Positions 44,190 through 57,518 of a stretch of 64,000 bases of DNA are shown in pieces. Positions within the stretch are counted from its first letter, which is position 1. Every line of letters starts with the position of its first letter. The translations under genes were made by a program, and so were the position numbers. The stretch is from Symbiodinium natans (taxonomy: Eukaryota > Sar > Dinophyceae > Suessiales > Symbiodiniaceae). A model generated the notes under the pieces. That model saw nothing but the letters and a program-made list of their open reading frames with translations. It did not search any database and had not been told where the DNA came from. The stretch covers positions 372,001 to 436,000 of the forward strand of contig CAJNDS010002119.1 of the NCBI GenBank assembly GCA_905221605.1. The letters are read 5' to 3'.

Positions 44190-45950
44190 GAGCCATGGGC
44201 TTCGACGTGGTGGCAGCCGAGCGATTGGCAGCCGAGGCTGGCGAGGCGATGAAGGAGGCAGCCTCCAGCAAATGCCTTGGTTCGGGGTTTTGGGCCATTG
44301 GGGCGTCAGTGGCCTTTCGAGGGATCAGAGGTTAGACCGGTGTAGACGGTCGTTTGGGGCTTTGGGACCGTAGACTGGCAGGGTTGGACCCTTGGGTCTG
44401 CGACACTTGTCCCACGAATTCTGAAGCCCCGGCACATTCAACCCTAATTTTCAGCACGACACAACCTTGTCAGTCCCCGCATCGGTGACGCTTCGGGCCC
44501 TCGAAATCCCTAAACCCCCTGAGTAGCCCAGCCGAAAACCCCAAACGCCTAAGGCCCCGACCTTCAAAACCAAAACCCCTGTAGCCTCAGTAACCTGCAA
44601 CCCAAGAAGCCTTGCCCCCCAAACCGTCCCCAATTCTGAACATCCTGTACACACGAGGCGGCGCGGCGCTTTGCCGCCGGTCTCAGCGAGCTTGTGGAGG
44701 AAGCCCAGGCGGAGGCCCGGGCACCTGGGAGGGGCCCAAAGGCCTCTGTTGAGTTTCGCTCGAGGGCTGTTCTGCTTGTTCACTTGTGGGCTTTCTTCGT
44801 GATAGGGGTCTTTATGTTCACGGTGTTGGAATTATTGGGTGCTTCGGGAGGGTGTCGATTTGGCAATAGTTGTGCTCTGTTGAGTGTAGACCGAATAAGC
44901 ACGGGTTTCAGTTGTGCCTCCTCGTATGTGAATTTGTAGGACCTGGCTCAAATCGACGGGCCTGGGTAAGTTTCAGCCACGGCCACCTAGCAGACGACAA
45001 GTTGCAGAGACCGTAGTCTCTTGGAAAGCACGTACGAACTCGCGTGATCTCACCGATCTGGCGAACAGAAGAAGCTGCCAGGCAGTTTTTGAGCTCTTTT
45101 CCAGCTCCAGGGCGCATCTAGGAGGTTGCGGTTTGAAGGTTCTCCACCCTTTCCTGCATTGAAGGTCCGGACTCTAGGTGCTCTTGTCGCGGACAGCTGC
45201 ACGAAGAAGAGTTGTCGAAAGAGCCCTAAGCCCTAAGCTATCCTACGCCCAAAACTCTGAACCCCAGCTGAATTAATGTTTTGGAATCCTACTAGTATCT
45301 CCTTGAGGCTGCGCGGGAGCGGCAGCAGCTGAACGAGGGTTCCACGGCCGGCAGCCGAGGTTTTTGTGAGGTTCAGCCATCGTGAAGATAAACGATTTGT
45401 GAGTTATTCGCCTCCTTGAGCACCCCTTTTTGCTGGGTGAGGGAGCCGCAGTCCGAGCGAACTCAAAGTTACCGTGATACTTGCGGAATACATGTGGAAA
45501 AAGCGCATGCCCCGCTCATAGATCCACTGTGCCTACCATGACGCAAACCAACCAAACATGACTTGGTATGACTCTTCAGTTCAGCCCGGAAAAGAGTCCC
45601 ATTATAACACAATTTTTTTGAGCCAACGTCATGTCGAGGAGGTTTGAGGTCGGAGAGGTCGGAGAGTCGGGGAGAGTCTCCCAATCTTCAGGCCCTGGCT
45701 CGAGAGCGTCAGCGGCTCGAAGAGGCCTCGGGGGGGGGGGGGGGCATGCAGGGGGGGGGGTAGCCTAGCTAGCTTAGCAGGTTGTTGGCATTGGGCTTTG
45801 GGTCTCCAAGTAGCTGCATGAAGAAGAGGGTGTGGGGCTCATGGTGCCCACATGGTGTTGTATGGTGCTCGTATAGGCTTCCTCGGGCTTCATAGGATTT
45901 TGCTTGTCCAGGCTTGGCAGAACCTGAATCTCGAGCGCAGTCGGCTGGAG
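44190..45950 (+). CDS. Coiled-coil protein, internal exons (partial gene)
   Basis: Six or seven short exons join in phase 0: 44190-44254 (MGFDVVAAERLAAEAGEAMK), 44658-44720 (AARRFAAGLSELVEEAQAE then AR), 45197-45220 (LHEEELSK), 45308-45334 (AARERQQLN), 45692-45724 (ALARERQRLEE), 45814-45825 (LHEE, tentative) and 45912-45950 (AWQNLNLERSRLE). Donors are GA or GC, acceptors AG. The joined stretch is rich in A, E, R and L with heptad-like spacing and no prolines, so a long coiled coil is predicted. LHEEE occurs in two exons, suggesting internal duplication. Start, end and function are unknown; a structural or cytoskeletal role is only a guess. That independent segments all fit one phase and one structural type is the main support. 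Confidence 0.55.
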
Positions 45951-48900
45951 GCCGGGACCCTCGAAATCCCCAAAACCGGCCCGAGGCCAGAGTGTTGCAG
46001 AGTGGCAGTTTCAGTACTCGTACCGCCCTGATTCCGGGAGGCCCTGCAGTGGTGCCTTTCTTTGGGCTTGGGTAACGTTGGGGGTTTCAAACTTTGAAGG
46101 AAAGCAAACCTCCTCGGGCGGCATCCGCCCATGTTAAGAACGTTTTTTGGTTTTCGGCGTTCCGTGCTCCCAAATTTCTCCAGTTCTTTGCGGTTTTGGA
46201 CTCTGCCCGAGCGGTGGATGACGACGACAAGTTTTGATGGCGAAGGTCCTTTATAGCATGTTCTGAAGAACTGGGAGCTTTGGGGTTACGTCAGCTATGG
46301 CTGCACACTCGATCCGCAAAGGCACTTGAGTGAGGCACTCCAAACCGAGAGCCCAAAACAGAACGATTTAAGCCCCCCGTCCTGCCCGGCCCGTTTCGGC
46401 TTTGGTTTTCTCATCCCCTGCCCTTCTGCACTGATCGGTTCAAGGCAGTTGCAAGTCCATTGCCATGTATGTCTGTCTCTCCTACCTTACACCCTTCGTG
46501 TTGTACAAAGGATTCCTTCGCAGGCTAGTGGACCTGAACAAAGAAAGGTGCTGGCAGGAACTGGTAGTCAGAGTCGAATATTCGCGAGATCCTTCTCGGG
46601 GCTTGAACGTTTCGCCCTTATATTTGGGTGTTTTGCTCGAGGAATTTAGGCTTTGGGGTTGAAGGTTGAGGGCTATCATTTGCCCCGCAGGCATCGGGCC
46701 ATGTGCTGGCTGGACACAAGCCCGTTCTGCCACTGAGCTGAAACGGGCGAGGGCACAGCGGGGTGTTGTTAATTTCTCAGCATCTGGTCCCTGAAGACCC
46801 AAAGCCCTTCAAGCCAGGCTCTAGAAGCACAGCCGCGAAAGCCCAGGCAAAGTGAAACGTCTGTGCCCGAGGTATCCTAGCCACGAGTCGCCCAGAGAGG
46901 AGGCGCGGTGGCAGCTTTTGGGGGTTGGGCCGTGTTGGGCGTGCTTAGTTTTTTTTTGAACACGAACTGCGAACCACACAGAGCTTGCAAACAGGCCAAC
47001 CTCTCAAGCTCGCGGCTATCGACCATCGGACCTGGAGGAGCTGCAGGTCTGGTGTTTTTGGGCGCGGTGATTTTGGGCGCGGGGGCATGTGGGGCACGAG
47101 GCTGCGCTAGGTTTCAGGGTTTAGAGGTCAGACCAAGGTAGCGGCTGGAAGACATGGAGGCGTACAGTTCGCGCCTGTGACCGCATGAAATGAGTGTAAG
47201 ACTAATTTCACCACTACTTCCTAGAAAATGATTGCATGGGGGGGGGGGGGGGTTGGGAGGCCAAATGATTGCAAACTGCCACGATCATTTCCATCCCCCA
47301 GACATGATTGCCAAGGGCCACTTGGGGTGCTTTTCAATGGGTGTAAAATGATTGCCGTCCTGTTGAGGGGTCCCCAAGGATATTATTGCAACAGGGGAGG
47401 GGTAAACTTTAGAAGTGAGGCCTGATCTAGCTTCTGTATCATTGCATCCACATGCAGCGACTGGCTTCGCCCGAAGAATTTGAGGGCTGCAGCATGGGTG
47501 TACTGCTGCGCAGCAGGCGCGGTCCCTGCGAACTACATCGTTCCCATCGCCAGGGGCCTTGGTGGCGAGTGCAACAGTAGCAGTGCAGCACCAATTTCAG
47601 GAGGGCCCGAGGGTTTTGTTGATAGGTGGCGCACTGGCCTTGGCAACTCTTCCTTCCACCCGCGGTTGGCATGCCGCAGAGCTGGAAGAAGATGTCAAAT
47701 AACGGACAACCTGGGACGAGGTGTGCCAACGAGGCAAAGGCTCAGGATTTCTCCCGGCCTTGAGTCAGACCTTGAGTCATAAACTCCACGAGCCCCGAGC
47801 ACAAGCTGCCAAGGCACCGGTTGTTTAGTGTTTACGTTTTGAGGATTCTCTTTTGGAGTTTCTGGGTGGATTTAAGGTTGTAAGGTTTCCGACCCAAGAC
47901 ATAAGCATGAATCCGCCGAAGATCTTAACACCCAAACCCTAGAAACCACAAGCGCTCAGAACACAGAAGCCTTGAGACAAAGCTGTTCATTGCCAGGGTT
48001 TTTTTGGGGCGGTTTTGTGGGTTGAAGGTGCTGGAACTTCGGGTTTTTGCGGAAGCGTTCTAGCACCAAGGCGGACCGAGCATACACCGTACTGCCGCTC
48101 AAGGCAAGATCCCCTTTCGTGGTGGCCTTCAGGGTCAGTGCGTAGGATGTCAATTAGGGCCTTTTCGGCCGATTCAGGATTAGCTTAGGGTTTGAAGAGC
48201 TCTGGAGATCGTTTAGGTCGGGGTTTTGGTGGTCGGGGTTTAGGGTTGAGGGACGTTGAAGGTTCAGGATCTTAGGTCTTTGGCGACTTCGGCCTTTGCC
48301 TTTCCGAAACTGCACTACTGCGAAGACTCATCGACCCTCGCGCCTACCATTTTCCAAGCCCGACAGCCGTCGCTTGGATATGACTCAGCAAAGCGCACGA
48401 GGCGTACTTGGAAACTCAAGAAAGCGCAGTTGCGAATCGAAGGAGCCCAACTGTTCGTCGCTGGGTCATGAGCTGCGGGGTGCCCCAAGCTCTTGAATCT
48501 TGCGTGGGCCATGAGTTTGCAGATTCCCTTCCCGCCCAACACCCTCCCAAACCCTCCCCGTGAAATCTGAGTGTGGGAGGGGCGGGGGGTGGTGGTGCCC
48601 GGTGGCCATCCGTGGCCCAGGTGGAACCATGTCGTTGAGGTTCCCGAGGGCTGGGAGGCCGGAGCCCTGACCTTTGTCTTCATGGGTCTTCCAGCTGCTT
48701 CAGGGCGCTTTGGAGGATGGCTCCTGGACACCCCGCAAACTATCGCCAACCCGGATGCGTAGGAACTGCAACCTCATCACTTCTAAATGTTGCAGTTTCC
48801 TTAGGTCCTTAGGAAGAATGCTTTGCATTTATTTGTGTTTAGATGTTCTAGGGGGAGTGCAGATGTTGTCTGAATGTGATGGACTTGCGTTTGGCTTCGC

Positions 48901-51900
48901 CCTTGCAAGGAATGAACGGGTGCCTTAACCCGCGAAACCCTCTGCTCACGACCCAAACTCGACGACCTCTCACGATCGCACGGGGCCAGTTCCCCCCCCC
49001 AAACCGCACCCCCGCGGCGCATCCTCGTGTTCCAGGTGCTCTCAACGCAGATGGATGGCTTCCAGAATGCCATCAGCGCCGACATCCTGAAATTGCTCGT
49101 TCAAGGGTGCATCTTCATTGTTGACCCTCCGCTTTGGGGGGTTTCCGGAGTTTGGCCTAAACTTTGCGTGGTCGCGCAGTGTTGCCAACATCAAGCAGGG
49201 CACCTTATTGCATTGTGGTTATGTTGTATTCTGGCTACTAGACCATCAGCACTTGTAAGCAAGAAGCTGCTTTGGTACTACACGGCCCGAAATCATCACC
49301 AACATCATCCGCTTAATGGACCCTATAGCAGCACAACATGCACCCAAGATATCCATGCACAAAACACGGTTTTTGCAGGAAATCCTGCGCCCGTTCATCC
49401 TCAGGCAAGAGGTTCAGGGCGTAGGGTATCGGGGGGGTTCACGGGCTTTTGCTGTTTAGAAAGCCCGACTCAACGGAAAAGGGGGGCTTTCGGGCCCTCC
49501 TCGACTCTCCCCACGTTGGCCGAGGCCCTGGGCCAGCATCGTGGCCGTCGGCGCGCTTAAGCGAGCCGCAGAGTCGCTTTGGGAGTGGGATGGAGGGGGG
49601 AATGGGGAATGGGCTTTCAAGCCGGGGGAGGTACATCTTCAGAGTCCCTGAAGCAAGGTGCTCTGTATCCTGCGCATCCTTGCTGGTGAGTTGAATACTG
49701 TTTTGCTGTTGGCGCGATGGCCTCCCCAAAGCGCCGCCTGGACTTAGTTGAAGTTTTAGGTTTACCTGCCCTTCGATCACCAATTCCTCTCTATGTTCAC
49801 ACTTATGGGGTTTGCACAGAGCGGGACCGGTTTCGAAAAGTGCGGTGGCAGGCTGGGGAGCCATGGTGCTGGGCGTGCAGAATGCCTGGGCACCCAGCAT
49901 GCGGACCTCAGGTTCTGTCGGCTTCATATGGGGTCAAGGCCTGGAAGCTTCGCAGCATGGTGTCTCTCTTCATGCTTGGTCTCCAGAAGCACGCGAGGCC
50001 CTCCCCCAAAGTCTGAACCCGGAGTAGCAAAGAGCTTCACCCCAACAATCAACCCGAAGATCAAAACACTGCCAGTCTGCCATGAGCCAAGGTTCAGGGT
50101 CAGGTGTTTTATTTGATGCTGACGCCGAGTCCGGAGTGTGAAGTCCAGCGAGATGCCCTTGTCGCGACATTGTTGTTGGCCGTGAGCTTGCACATGTTTG
50201 CGATCCAACGGTCAGGGTGAGCCGCGAAGCCTACTTCGTCGGTCAGCCCGAATTTCCTAAAGGTCTCCCGAGTTAGCCATGTCAAGAGCTGTGTGGCACA
50301 GCGAAACCGACTCAAAACCCAGTCAGTCCCAGAGCCCAGGGAAAGCGGGGCTTCGATGCTTACTGGACCCCGCTCTTCGGCGACGGTTCCTTTGCCGCGC
50401 AGCTCTGCGAGGCAGCGGGAGGGAGTTGGGGATCTAGGAAGGTGGGTTGTAGTTTTGTTGGCAAAGTTTTGGCCTGCGCGCTTAACATGTGCCTGCAAAG
50501 AGCTTGAAAAGCCTTTGCTCGGGCAGTGTCTGAAGAGCTTGACGGCTTCGACCAAGTCCTCCCTGGCCCGAAGTATGCTTTCTTTCCACTGGGGCCTTGA
50601 GCTGATTGTTGTCGAGGCTGTTGGGTGCATCTGTGTACCTAGCTCATCATCGCGCGTGGAGAAGCTGAGTAGGGATTCACACATCCTTCCTGGCGTGTGC
50701 GCGGGCTTTCCTGCCCCCTAAGCCCTACATCCTAAATCCTAAACAAAACACCCTATATAAATTAAACAGAGCCACCCGGGGCAGAATAAATGGAATGGTC
50801 TTCGGAGCAAGGGAGGGGGCTCAAGCCAGGTGTTTTTGGTGAGCTTAGCTCCCGCACGTGTGCAGCTTGCATTGCAAGGGTGTTTTTAAGACCTCCAGAC
50901 TGAACCTCTTAGCCGATGTGGTCACTGCCATGCCAACCAGGGCAGTCCAATCTGTACAAAGTACCGACCTCACAACCTCTCTACTCCCTGCTCCTCGACG
51001 GCTGAAGCTGCTGTCAAAAAAGCCGAAGGATCCCGGAAGATGGTCCTAGCTCTAAACGTAAACCGCAAACCCATGGAACAGGAGGATGTCGACTGGATTG
51101 AGAGAGTCGGCACAGAGGAGTTTGGCCTTTGCTTTCGCTCTCGGGCGTACTGCCTCAAAGGCTTCGCAGCCTCTTTCCCCTGCAAACCCTGAAAGATTCA
51201 AAGTGAAGCCCAAATCTCAATCCCAGATAGCCGTAAGCCCCGAAAGGCTTCCGGGTCATTGAGTCACAGGCTTCCGAGTCTTCGTCAAAGCTGCGAGTTC
51301 GGGGATCTTGAGCGTTGAGATTCCCAGAATCTCGGAGACACATGCAGCAACCTATCGTCAAGACAAAGACCAGTGTGAGAATAGTGATACGTCATGGCCT
51401 TCAACCTACGGGTTTTTAGGGGTTTCACGCTTCAGGTCGTTGTATTCGCAGGTGCAGCCACGGGAAGTATTGCCAAGGTTTTGGTTTTCAGGGTTTGAGG
51501 TTGGCACCGATTGCTCTCAGCCCCAGCGAACCCGGATTTTTCGGCCCCAAATCTCTACACCCTTCACGCCCCCCTGTCCCCCTTTCCCCACCCTTTCCCC
51601 TCGGCCCCCCCTTCCCCCCCCTTCCCCCCCCTGTCCCCCCCCCCCCACCCCTTTCACCCCCCCTTTCACCACCCCCTTTCCCCCAAAAAAAACCCTTGGC
51701 ATCCGCCAGAAGAGGAGCCGCCGCGGCGCTTCCGCATGACCTACAGCGGCCTGCGGCTCGTCATCAGGCTGAAGGCGCGAAAGATGCTGCTCTTGGACTT
51801 CGGGGGGGAGAAACGGAGTGTTTAGGTCTCACTGTTTATGGTTTTATGTTTACGGTTTGTAGGGTTAGGGTTTGGGGTTTAGGATCTTTGGGCTCACGGG

Positions 51901-54530
51901 TACAGGGCACGCTGCGCCAGTGACATTCAGGGAGGGCAAGCAAGCTCTTCTTTATGGCTTAGTTGTTTAGGTCGCGCGCCTTCAAAATAACAATGGGCCC
52001 CTGCCCCCCTAAACAAGGGCCTCAGAGGTTACTAGTTGTTTGAGGGGATGCAGAGTACCCAAAAGAATGTGCAACACTTTGAAGCTGAGGATATCTTGAC
52101 AACACCCGAGACATCTACCGGAAAGCATGCAAGGCTCAAATCCTAAGAATCTCAAAAATCTCTGAACGCCTTAGGCCCGCAAAGGCCCCAAGCCCAACCG
52201 ATCTAGACCCCAACTCTACAACCCTTCACCCCTACTGAACACTTACGAAAACCTTACTACACCCTTCAACTCTGAATCCGATTGAGCTCTTGCCATGCAA
52301 GACGGGGGCGAGCTTCGTGACGCCAGCGGGCTCCTACGCGTTAAACTTTCATCAGAAGCAGGCGCCAGTGACCTGCGGTGTTTTTCTCATGTGTTAGAGT
52401 GAGATGGGGAGCTTAATGAGCTTATTACAAGGATACGGACACGGGGCCCAAACCCGGAAGCAACCTTGGAGGTCAAGTTCCCACAGCCTTCCCAAGCCCT
52501 GAGTACCACCCCAAACCCTGAGTGCCGGAAAACCTTTGCGCTGTCTACGATGCTTCCCAGACCCAATCAGCAGTCTGTCCGTACCGGTTCTTTAAACACC
52601 TGAACCTTCAAGGCTCAGGCGCTGAGAGGGTTTATAGGGTCCGTTCTCTGAACTATGGCTTTCTTTCTGTTGGGGGGTACCGGTACCGTGGTAAGGAGAA
52701 GCATCCCTCAGCCCCACTTCTTCTTCGAAGCCACGAGGCCGCTGCTGGCCCCATCGCCCCCCAGATGCAGGCAGGGCTTGAGCGCGCTGGCTCGCATTAG
52801 ACTTCCCTAAGAACTCAGCCGTAGATTCAATGCAGGGTTTTTCCGGGAGAAGGTATAACTCGGACATCTATGGATGATTGTCTACGGGGCTGTGTGCCAA
52901 AGGGCAAGCTGGGTTGCGAACGGCCGGGGATTCGAAGATACCCTCAAGCCTGTGGCATTTCAGCTCTTGTTTGGGATGACGCGCCTGCTCGCGCTTGCAG
53001 GCTGCGCCCGGCTTTACCCGGCCCCTGCCAGGCGGTTCACATGGCAGGGATGTTGAGGGGTGTTAGTTCAACCCGCCTTGGGTGTTGGGGCGCGGCGCTG
53101 GCGTGCTGGTGCACTAGCGCGCTGTGTGGGTGCGTCGGTGCGTGGGAGCGTTCGAAGCAGTTACCTTCTTATTTTTCCGCGGAATGTAAGGCGGAGCCTG
53201 CCCTTGTCATGAACTCTACCTCACTTCCGTACATGCGTCACTTCCACGATCAGGAAGGAAGGGCGGCGGGGCGGGGGGTTTGGGCATGCGGACGGGGCCC
53301 ACTTCCGCGGTCCGTGGCGGGACGGGCGGGCGGAGGGGCTCATGGGCTGCCTCACTTCTACGCGAGTCATCGCTGACTCGGCCTCGGGGTTGGGGTGCTG
53401 GGGATTTCTGGACTTCTGGGGTAGCGGTAGGGGGGTCCTTTTGCTGGACCATTGGGAACTTGATGCCACTCCAAGGCAGGCCTTTTGGATTTCGGGGTAA
53501 GCGCTTGTGCTGGGTTGAGGCTTAGCCTTCGGTGTGTCTTGGGCCGTCAAGCGGTTCGTCGGGCATTGGGGATCAACTTGGGTTGGGGGGTCAGTCTGTG
53601 AGATTGTTTCTGAAGAGCTTGGGTTTCGAGATGGTTGAAACTTACTCTTTAGACGTTTGTGTGGCATGCCGTGTCAGCATGCGGCCGGCACTGCATGCGG
53701 ATCAACAATGCAAGAACGCTGTCATTACAATATATGTATATATATATATGTTTATTTCTCAATCTGTGTATTAGATGTCAAACACGAGGTTTATGTTCAA
53801 TACCAAGCGCCAGGATCCCGAGAGCCCGCGAAGGCTTGAATATGGCCCTTGACAGGCATGCCCACGCACATCGCCATGCCGCAAACTGTCGCGTACCCGA
53901 CACAGATGTGGCAGGGAGCTCGGAGCTTGTTTAAAGCTTTTGTGGAGGGTGCAGGTTGAGGTTCTCCGAGGCGTTGGAGAGAGTGCTCAAACGTCAAACT
54001 GCCGGAATGCATAGCACTCCCGTTCCTGTCTGCCCGTTTGTCGAACGTCTCCGCGACGATCATTCTAGACATCAGTGCATCAAGCACTTCTACATAGCTG
54101 TGCTGCTATGGCAGAAAAGATGCTATCGGATGCGGTCGCAGACGTGACAGACGCGAGCTTTCATGGTAGCCCCAATGGGATAGCCCGAACTATGAAACCC
54201 ATCAGCTCCAGTGCTCCCTAAGCGCTAAACAGGCGCAAGAAGCAATCGCTGTGTCGACCAGGCCGCCAGCGATAATGCCGTGCACGTCTGGGGCCCGAGT
54301 GACAGTCGAATTTCCGAGTGGTTGTAGGGTTGGGCCGGGTTGGCGGCATAGTTGAAGAGTGGCATGTAATCAATGTTTTGAGAATGTGTTGAAGAGCTAG
54401 GCAGTGTAAACGTTCCACAAGCCGAAGCCGCGCCAGCTGTGAGTGGATGTGAGACACTGATCCGAACGTGAGGAAATATGATGAGTCAGAGTGCACACAT
54501 GGTGTTTAATCTGGCAATCTGTTTACTGGG
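45951..54530 (+). other. Intron-like DNA with unassigned exon-like segments
   Basis: No gene could be assembled. + strand segments with protein-like composition include 46524-46546 (LVDLNKE), 46738-46765 (ELKRARAQR), 49035-49090 (VLSTQMDGFQNAISADILK), 49850-49985, 50335-50420 (RGFDAYWTPLFGDGSFAAQ), 50998-51045 (EAAVKKAEGSRK), 51085-51180 (EDVDWIERVGTEEFGLCF), 51715-51800 (MTYSGLRLVIRLKARK) and 53955-54147 (FSEALERVLKRQTAG onward). The first two continue the helical style of the preceding coiled-coil gene; the later ones look like a different, globular protein. A C-rich pyrimidine tract fills 51561-51690 and G runs occur at 45731 and 47239. Confidence 0.35.
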
Positions 54531-54599
54531 GGGGGGGGGCCCGCGCCCCGCCGCCGGGAATGAAAGAAAGGGGTCGCATGATTTCCTGGGCTGGTTTGT

Positions 54600-54751
54600 T
54601 TATATATATATATATGTAATGTAATATAATATATATATATATATATATATATAATATAATATCATATAATATAATATAATAGAATACAATATAATATAAT
54701 ATAGTATAATATAATATAATATACATATGTATATATGTATATATATATATG

Positions 54752-54782
<31 letters not shown>

Positions 54783-54785
54783 GGC
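54600..54785. repeat. TA-rich microsatellite
   Basis: Alternating TA with TATAA units, immediately left of the palindromic minisatellite. Tyrosine/isoleucine frames here are artefacts. Confidence 0.9.
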
Positions 54786-54911
54786 AACAGGGCCTTCTGT
54801 GATCCACCAGGCTTTCGTTTAACAACATAAATTACTTTAAACATTTATCATGTTAGCTCGTTTTGAATATATTCTTAGCATACCAACCCTTCCAGACACT
54901 CTGTATATTCA

Positions 54912-56640
54912 AGACCTCTCAGATCTTTCAGATGTTCCAGACATTCTCAACTTTTCAGACATTCCGGACATTTCAAACATTCCAGACTTTCCAGGCGTTC
55001 CAGAATTTCCAAACTTGTCAGACATTCCAAGCGTTTCCGACATTCCAGACTTTTCAGATATTTCAGACATTCCAGACATTTCAGATTTTTCAGACATTTC
55101 AGACATTTTAGACTTTTCAAACTTTTCAGATATTTCAGACATTTCAGACATTTCAGACTTTTCGAACTTTTCAGATATTCCAGAAATTCCAAGCTTTTCA
55201 AACCTTCCAGACATACTAGACTTTTCAGACATTTCAGATATTCCAGATATTTCAGATTTTTCAGATGTTTCAGACATTCCAGACATTTCAGACTTTTCAG
55301 ACATTTCAGACTTTTTAAACTTTTCAGATATTCAAGAAATTCCAAGCTTTTCAAACATTCCAGACATACCAGACTTTTCAGACATTTCAGATATTCCAGG
55401 CATTTCAGACTTTTCAGATGTTTCAGATATTCCAGACGTTTCAGACATTTCAAACATTCGAAGCTTTTCAAAATATTAAGACATTCCAAACGTTTGGAAC
55501 GTTCCAGACGTTCCAAACTTTTCAGACTTTTCAGACATGCCATACATTCCAAAATTTCCAAACTTTTCAGACATTCCAAACTTTTCAGACATTCCAGACG
55601 CTTCCAACATTCCTTACTTTCCAGAGATCCCAAAAGACCCAAACTTTTCAGACATTCCAGACATTGCAAACTTTTCAGATATTTCAGACATTCCAGACAT
55701 TTCAAACTTTTCAGACATTTCAGATATTCCAGACATTTCAGACTTTTCAGATGTTTCAGACATTCCAGACATTTCAGACTTTTCAGACATTTCAGACTTT
55801 TCAAACTTTTCAGATATTCCAGACATTCCAAGCTTTTCAAACATTCCAGACATACCAGACTTTTCAGACATTTCAGATATTCCAGGCATTTCAGACTTTT
55901 CAGATGTTTCAGACATTTCAGACGTTTCAGACTTTTCAGACATTTCAGACTTTTCAAACTTTTCAGATATTCCAGACATTCCAAGCTTTTCAAACATTCC
56001 AGACATACCAGACTTTTCAGATATTTCAGACATTCCATACTTTCCAGACTTTCCAAACGTTCCAGACATTCTAGACAGCCTAGCCTTTCCAAACATCTTA
56101 AAAATTTACAGGCACATATCTGAAAAAATGACATGTCTGAAATGTCTGAAATATCTGAAAAGTCTGAAACGTCTGAAATGTCTGAAACATCTGAAAAGTC
56201 TGAAATGCCTGGAATATCTGAAATGTCTGAAAAGTCTGGTATGTCTGGAATGTTTGAAAAGCTTGGAATGTCTGGAATATCTGAAAAGTTTGAAAAGTCT
56301 GAAATGTCTGAAAAGTCTGAAACGTCTGAAATGTCTGAAACATCTGAAAAGTCTGAAATGCCTGGAATATCTGAAATGTCTGAAAAGTCTGGTATGTCTG
56401 GAATGTTTGAAAAGCTTGGAATGTCTGGAATATCTGAAAAGTTTGAAAAGTCTGAAATGTCTGAAAAGTCTGAAATGTCTGGAATGTCTGAAACATCTGA
56501 AAAGTCTGAAATGTCTGGAATATCTGAAATGTCTGAAAAGTCTGGTATGTCTGGAATGTTTGAAAAGCTTGGAATTTCTGGAATATCTGAAAAGTTTGAA
56601 AAGTGTAAAGATTTTGAAATGTCTCTGGAGAGTTTGAATA
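54912..56640. repeat. Large palindromic 9-bp minisatellite (nnTTYCAGA units)
   Basis: From about 54912 to 56085 the DNA is a string of 9-base units of the type CATTTCAGA, CTTTTCAGA, TATTCCAGA. From 56128 to about 56620 the same units run as their reverse complement (TCTGAAATG and similar), and about 480 bases of the right half match the left half in order. The turn is near 56100-56127. Because the unit is a multiple of three with no stop word in most frames, long frames stay open on both strands (for example 395 codons on the minus strand, repeats of FSD-ISD-IPD on the plus strand). I regard them as non-coding. Confidence 0.85.
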
Positions 56641-56749
56641 GTCCGTCAGGTCTGTAATGCCACGAACATTGACATTTCTGTTACTTGCATAAGAAGGCCC
56701 TGTTACCACATCGTAGTAATGTTTAATGTTGCATTTATAAGTTTTATGT

Positions 56750-57345
56750 ATAATATTAGTATACATATATAATATATAATATATATAATATACATAATAA
56801 TATATATATATATAATATATATACATATATATATATATATAATATAATATATACAATATATACAATATATATATAATATATATAATATATATAATATATA
56901 TAATATATATAATATATATAATATATATAATATATATAATATATATAAATATATAATATAATTAATATATTTATATAATATAGATAATAAAATAATAATA
57001 TATATATATATATATTATAATATATATAATCAAATACATATATATATGTATATATATATATATATATTAATGTAAATATAATAAGATATATATTAAATAT
57101 ATTTTATATACTCTATATAACATAATCATATAACATAATATATAATATTCAATATATAATATTATATATATAAATAAATATGTATATATATATATAATAT
57201 AATATAATATTATATTATATTATATGTATAATATTCAATATATATAATATAATATATAAAATAAATGTAAACTAAATATAGTATTTATAATACTGTTTAA
57301 TATATACAATATTATATATATATACAGATATAATATTATATTTTC
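56750..57345. repeat. AT-rich microsatellite region
   Basis: About 600 bases of ATAT and AATATAT repeats with almost no G or C, right of the palindromic minisatellite. Confidence 0.95.
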
Positions 57346-57387
57346 TGCTCAGGTTCCGACCTCAGATGCAGTGGCCGGCTTTCCCTA

Positions 57388-57418
57388 CAAGCAACATGGA
57401 AAGTCGGCCTTTTTTCTT
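57388..57418 (+). other. Stem-loop followed by a T run
   Basis: GGCCGGCTTTCC pairs with GGAAAGTCGGCC across a short loop, and a run of T follows at once. This resembles the 3' end of an RNA polymerase III transcript or a small foldback element. No known RNA gene was recognised upstream in 57345-57388. Confidence 0.35.
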
Positions 57419-57420
57419 GC

Positions 57421-57492
57421 AACCCTAAACCCTAAACCCTAAACCCTAAACCCTAAACCCTAAACCCTAAACCCTAAACCCTAAACCCTAAA
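57421..57492. repeat. Interstitial telomere-type repeat, about 10 copies of CCCTAAA
   Basis: Uninterrupted CCCTAAA (TTTAGGG on the other strand), the telomere unit reported for dinoflagellates and many plants. Unique sequence continues on both sides, so this is not a chromosome end. Confidence 0.95.
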
Positions 57493-57518
57493 ACACAGAC
57501 CTCTGCCTGGCAGAGTCC

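Noticed and set aside
54850-56865. Frames of up to 395 codons with tripeptide repeats, on both strands
   Set aside because: All six frames are open because of the 9-bp unit; no start context, no splice pattern, and the array is palindromic.
57421-57492. A chromosome end
   Set aside because: Unique and coding sequence continues on both sides, so the telomere-type repeat is interstitial.
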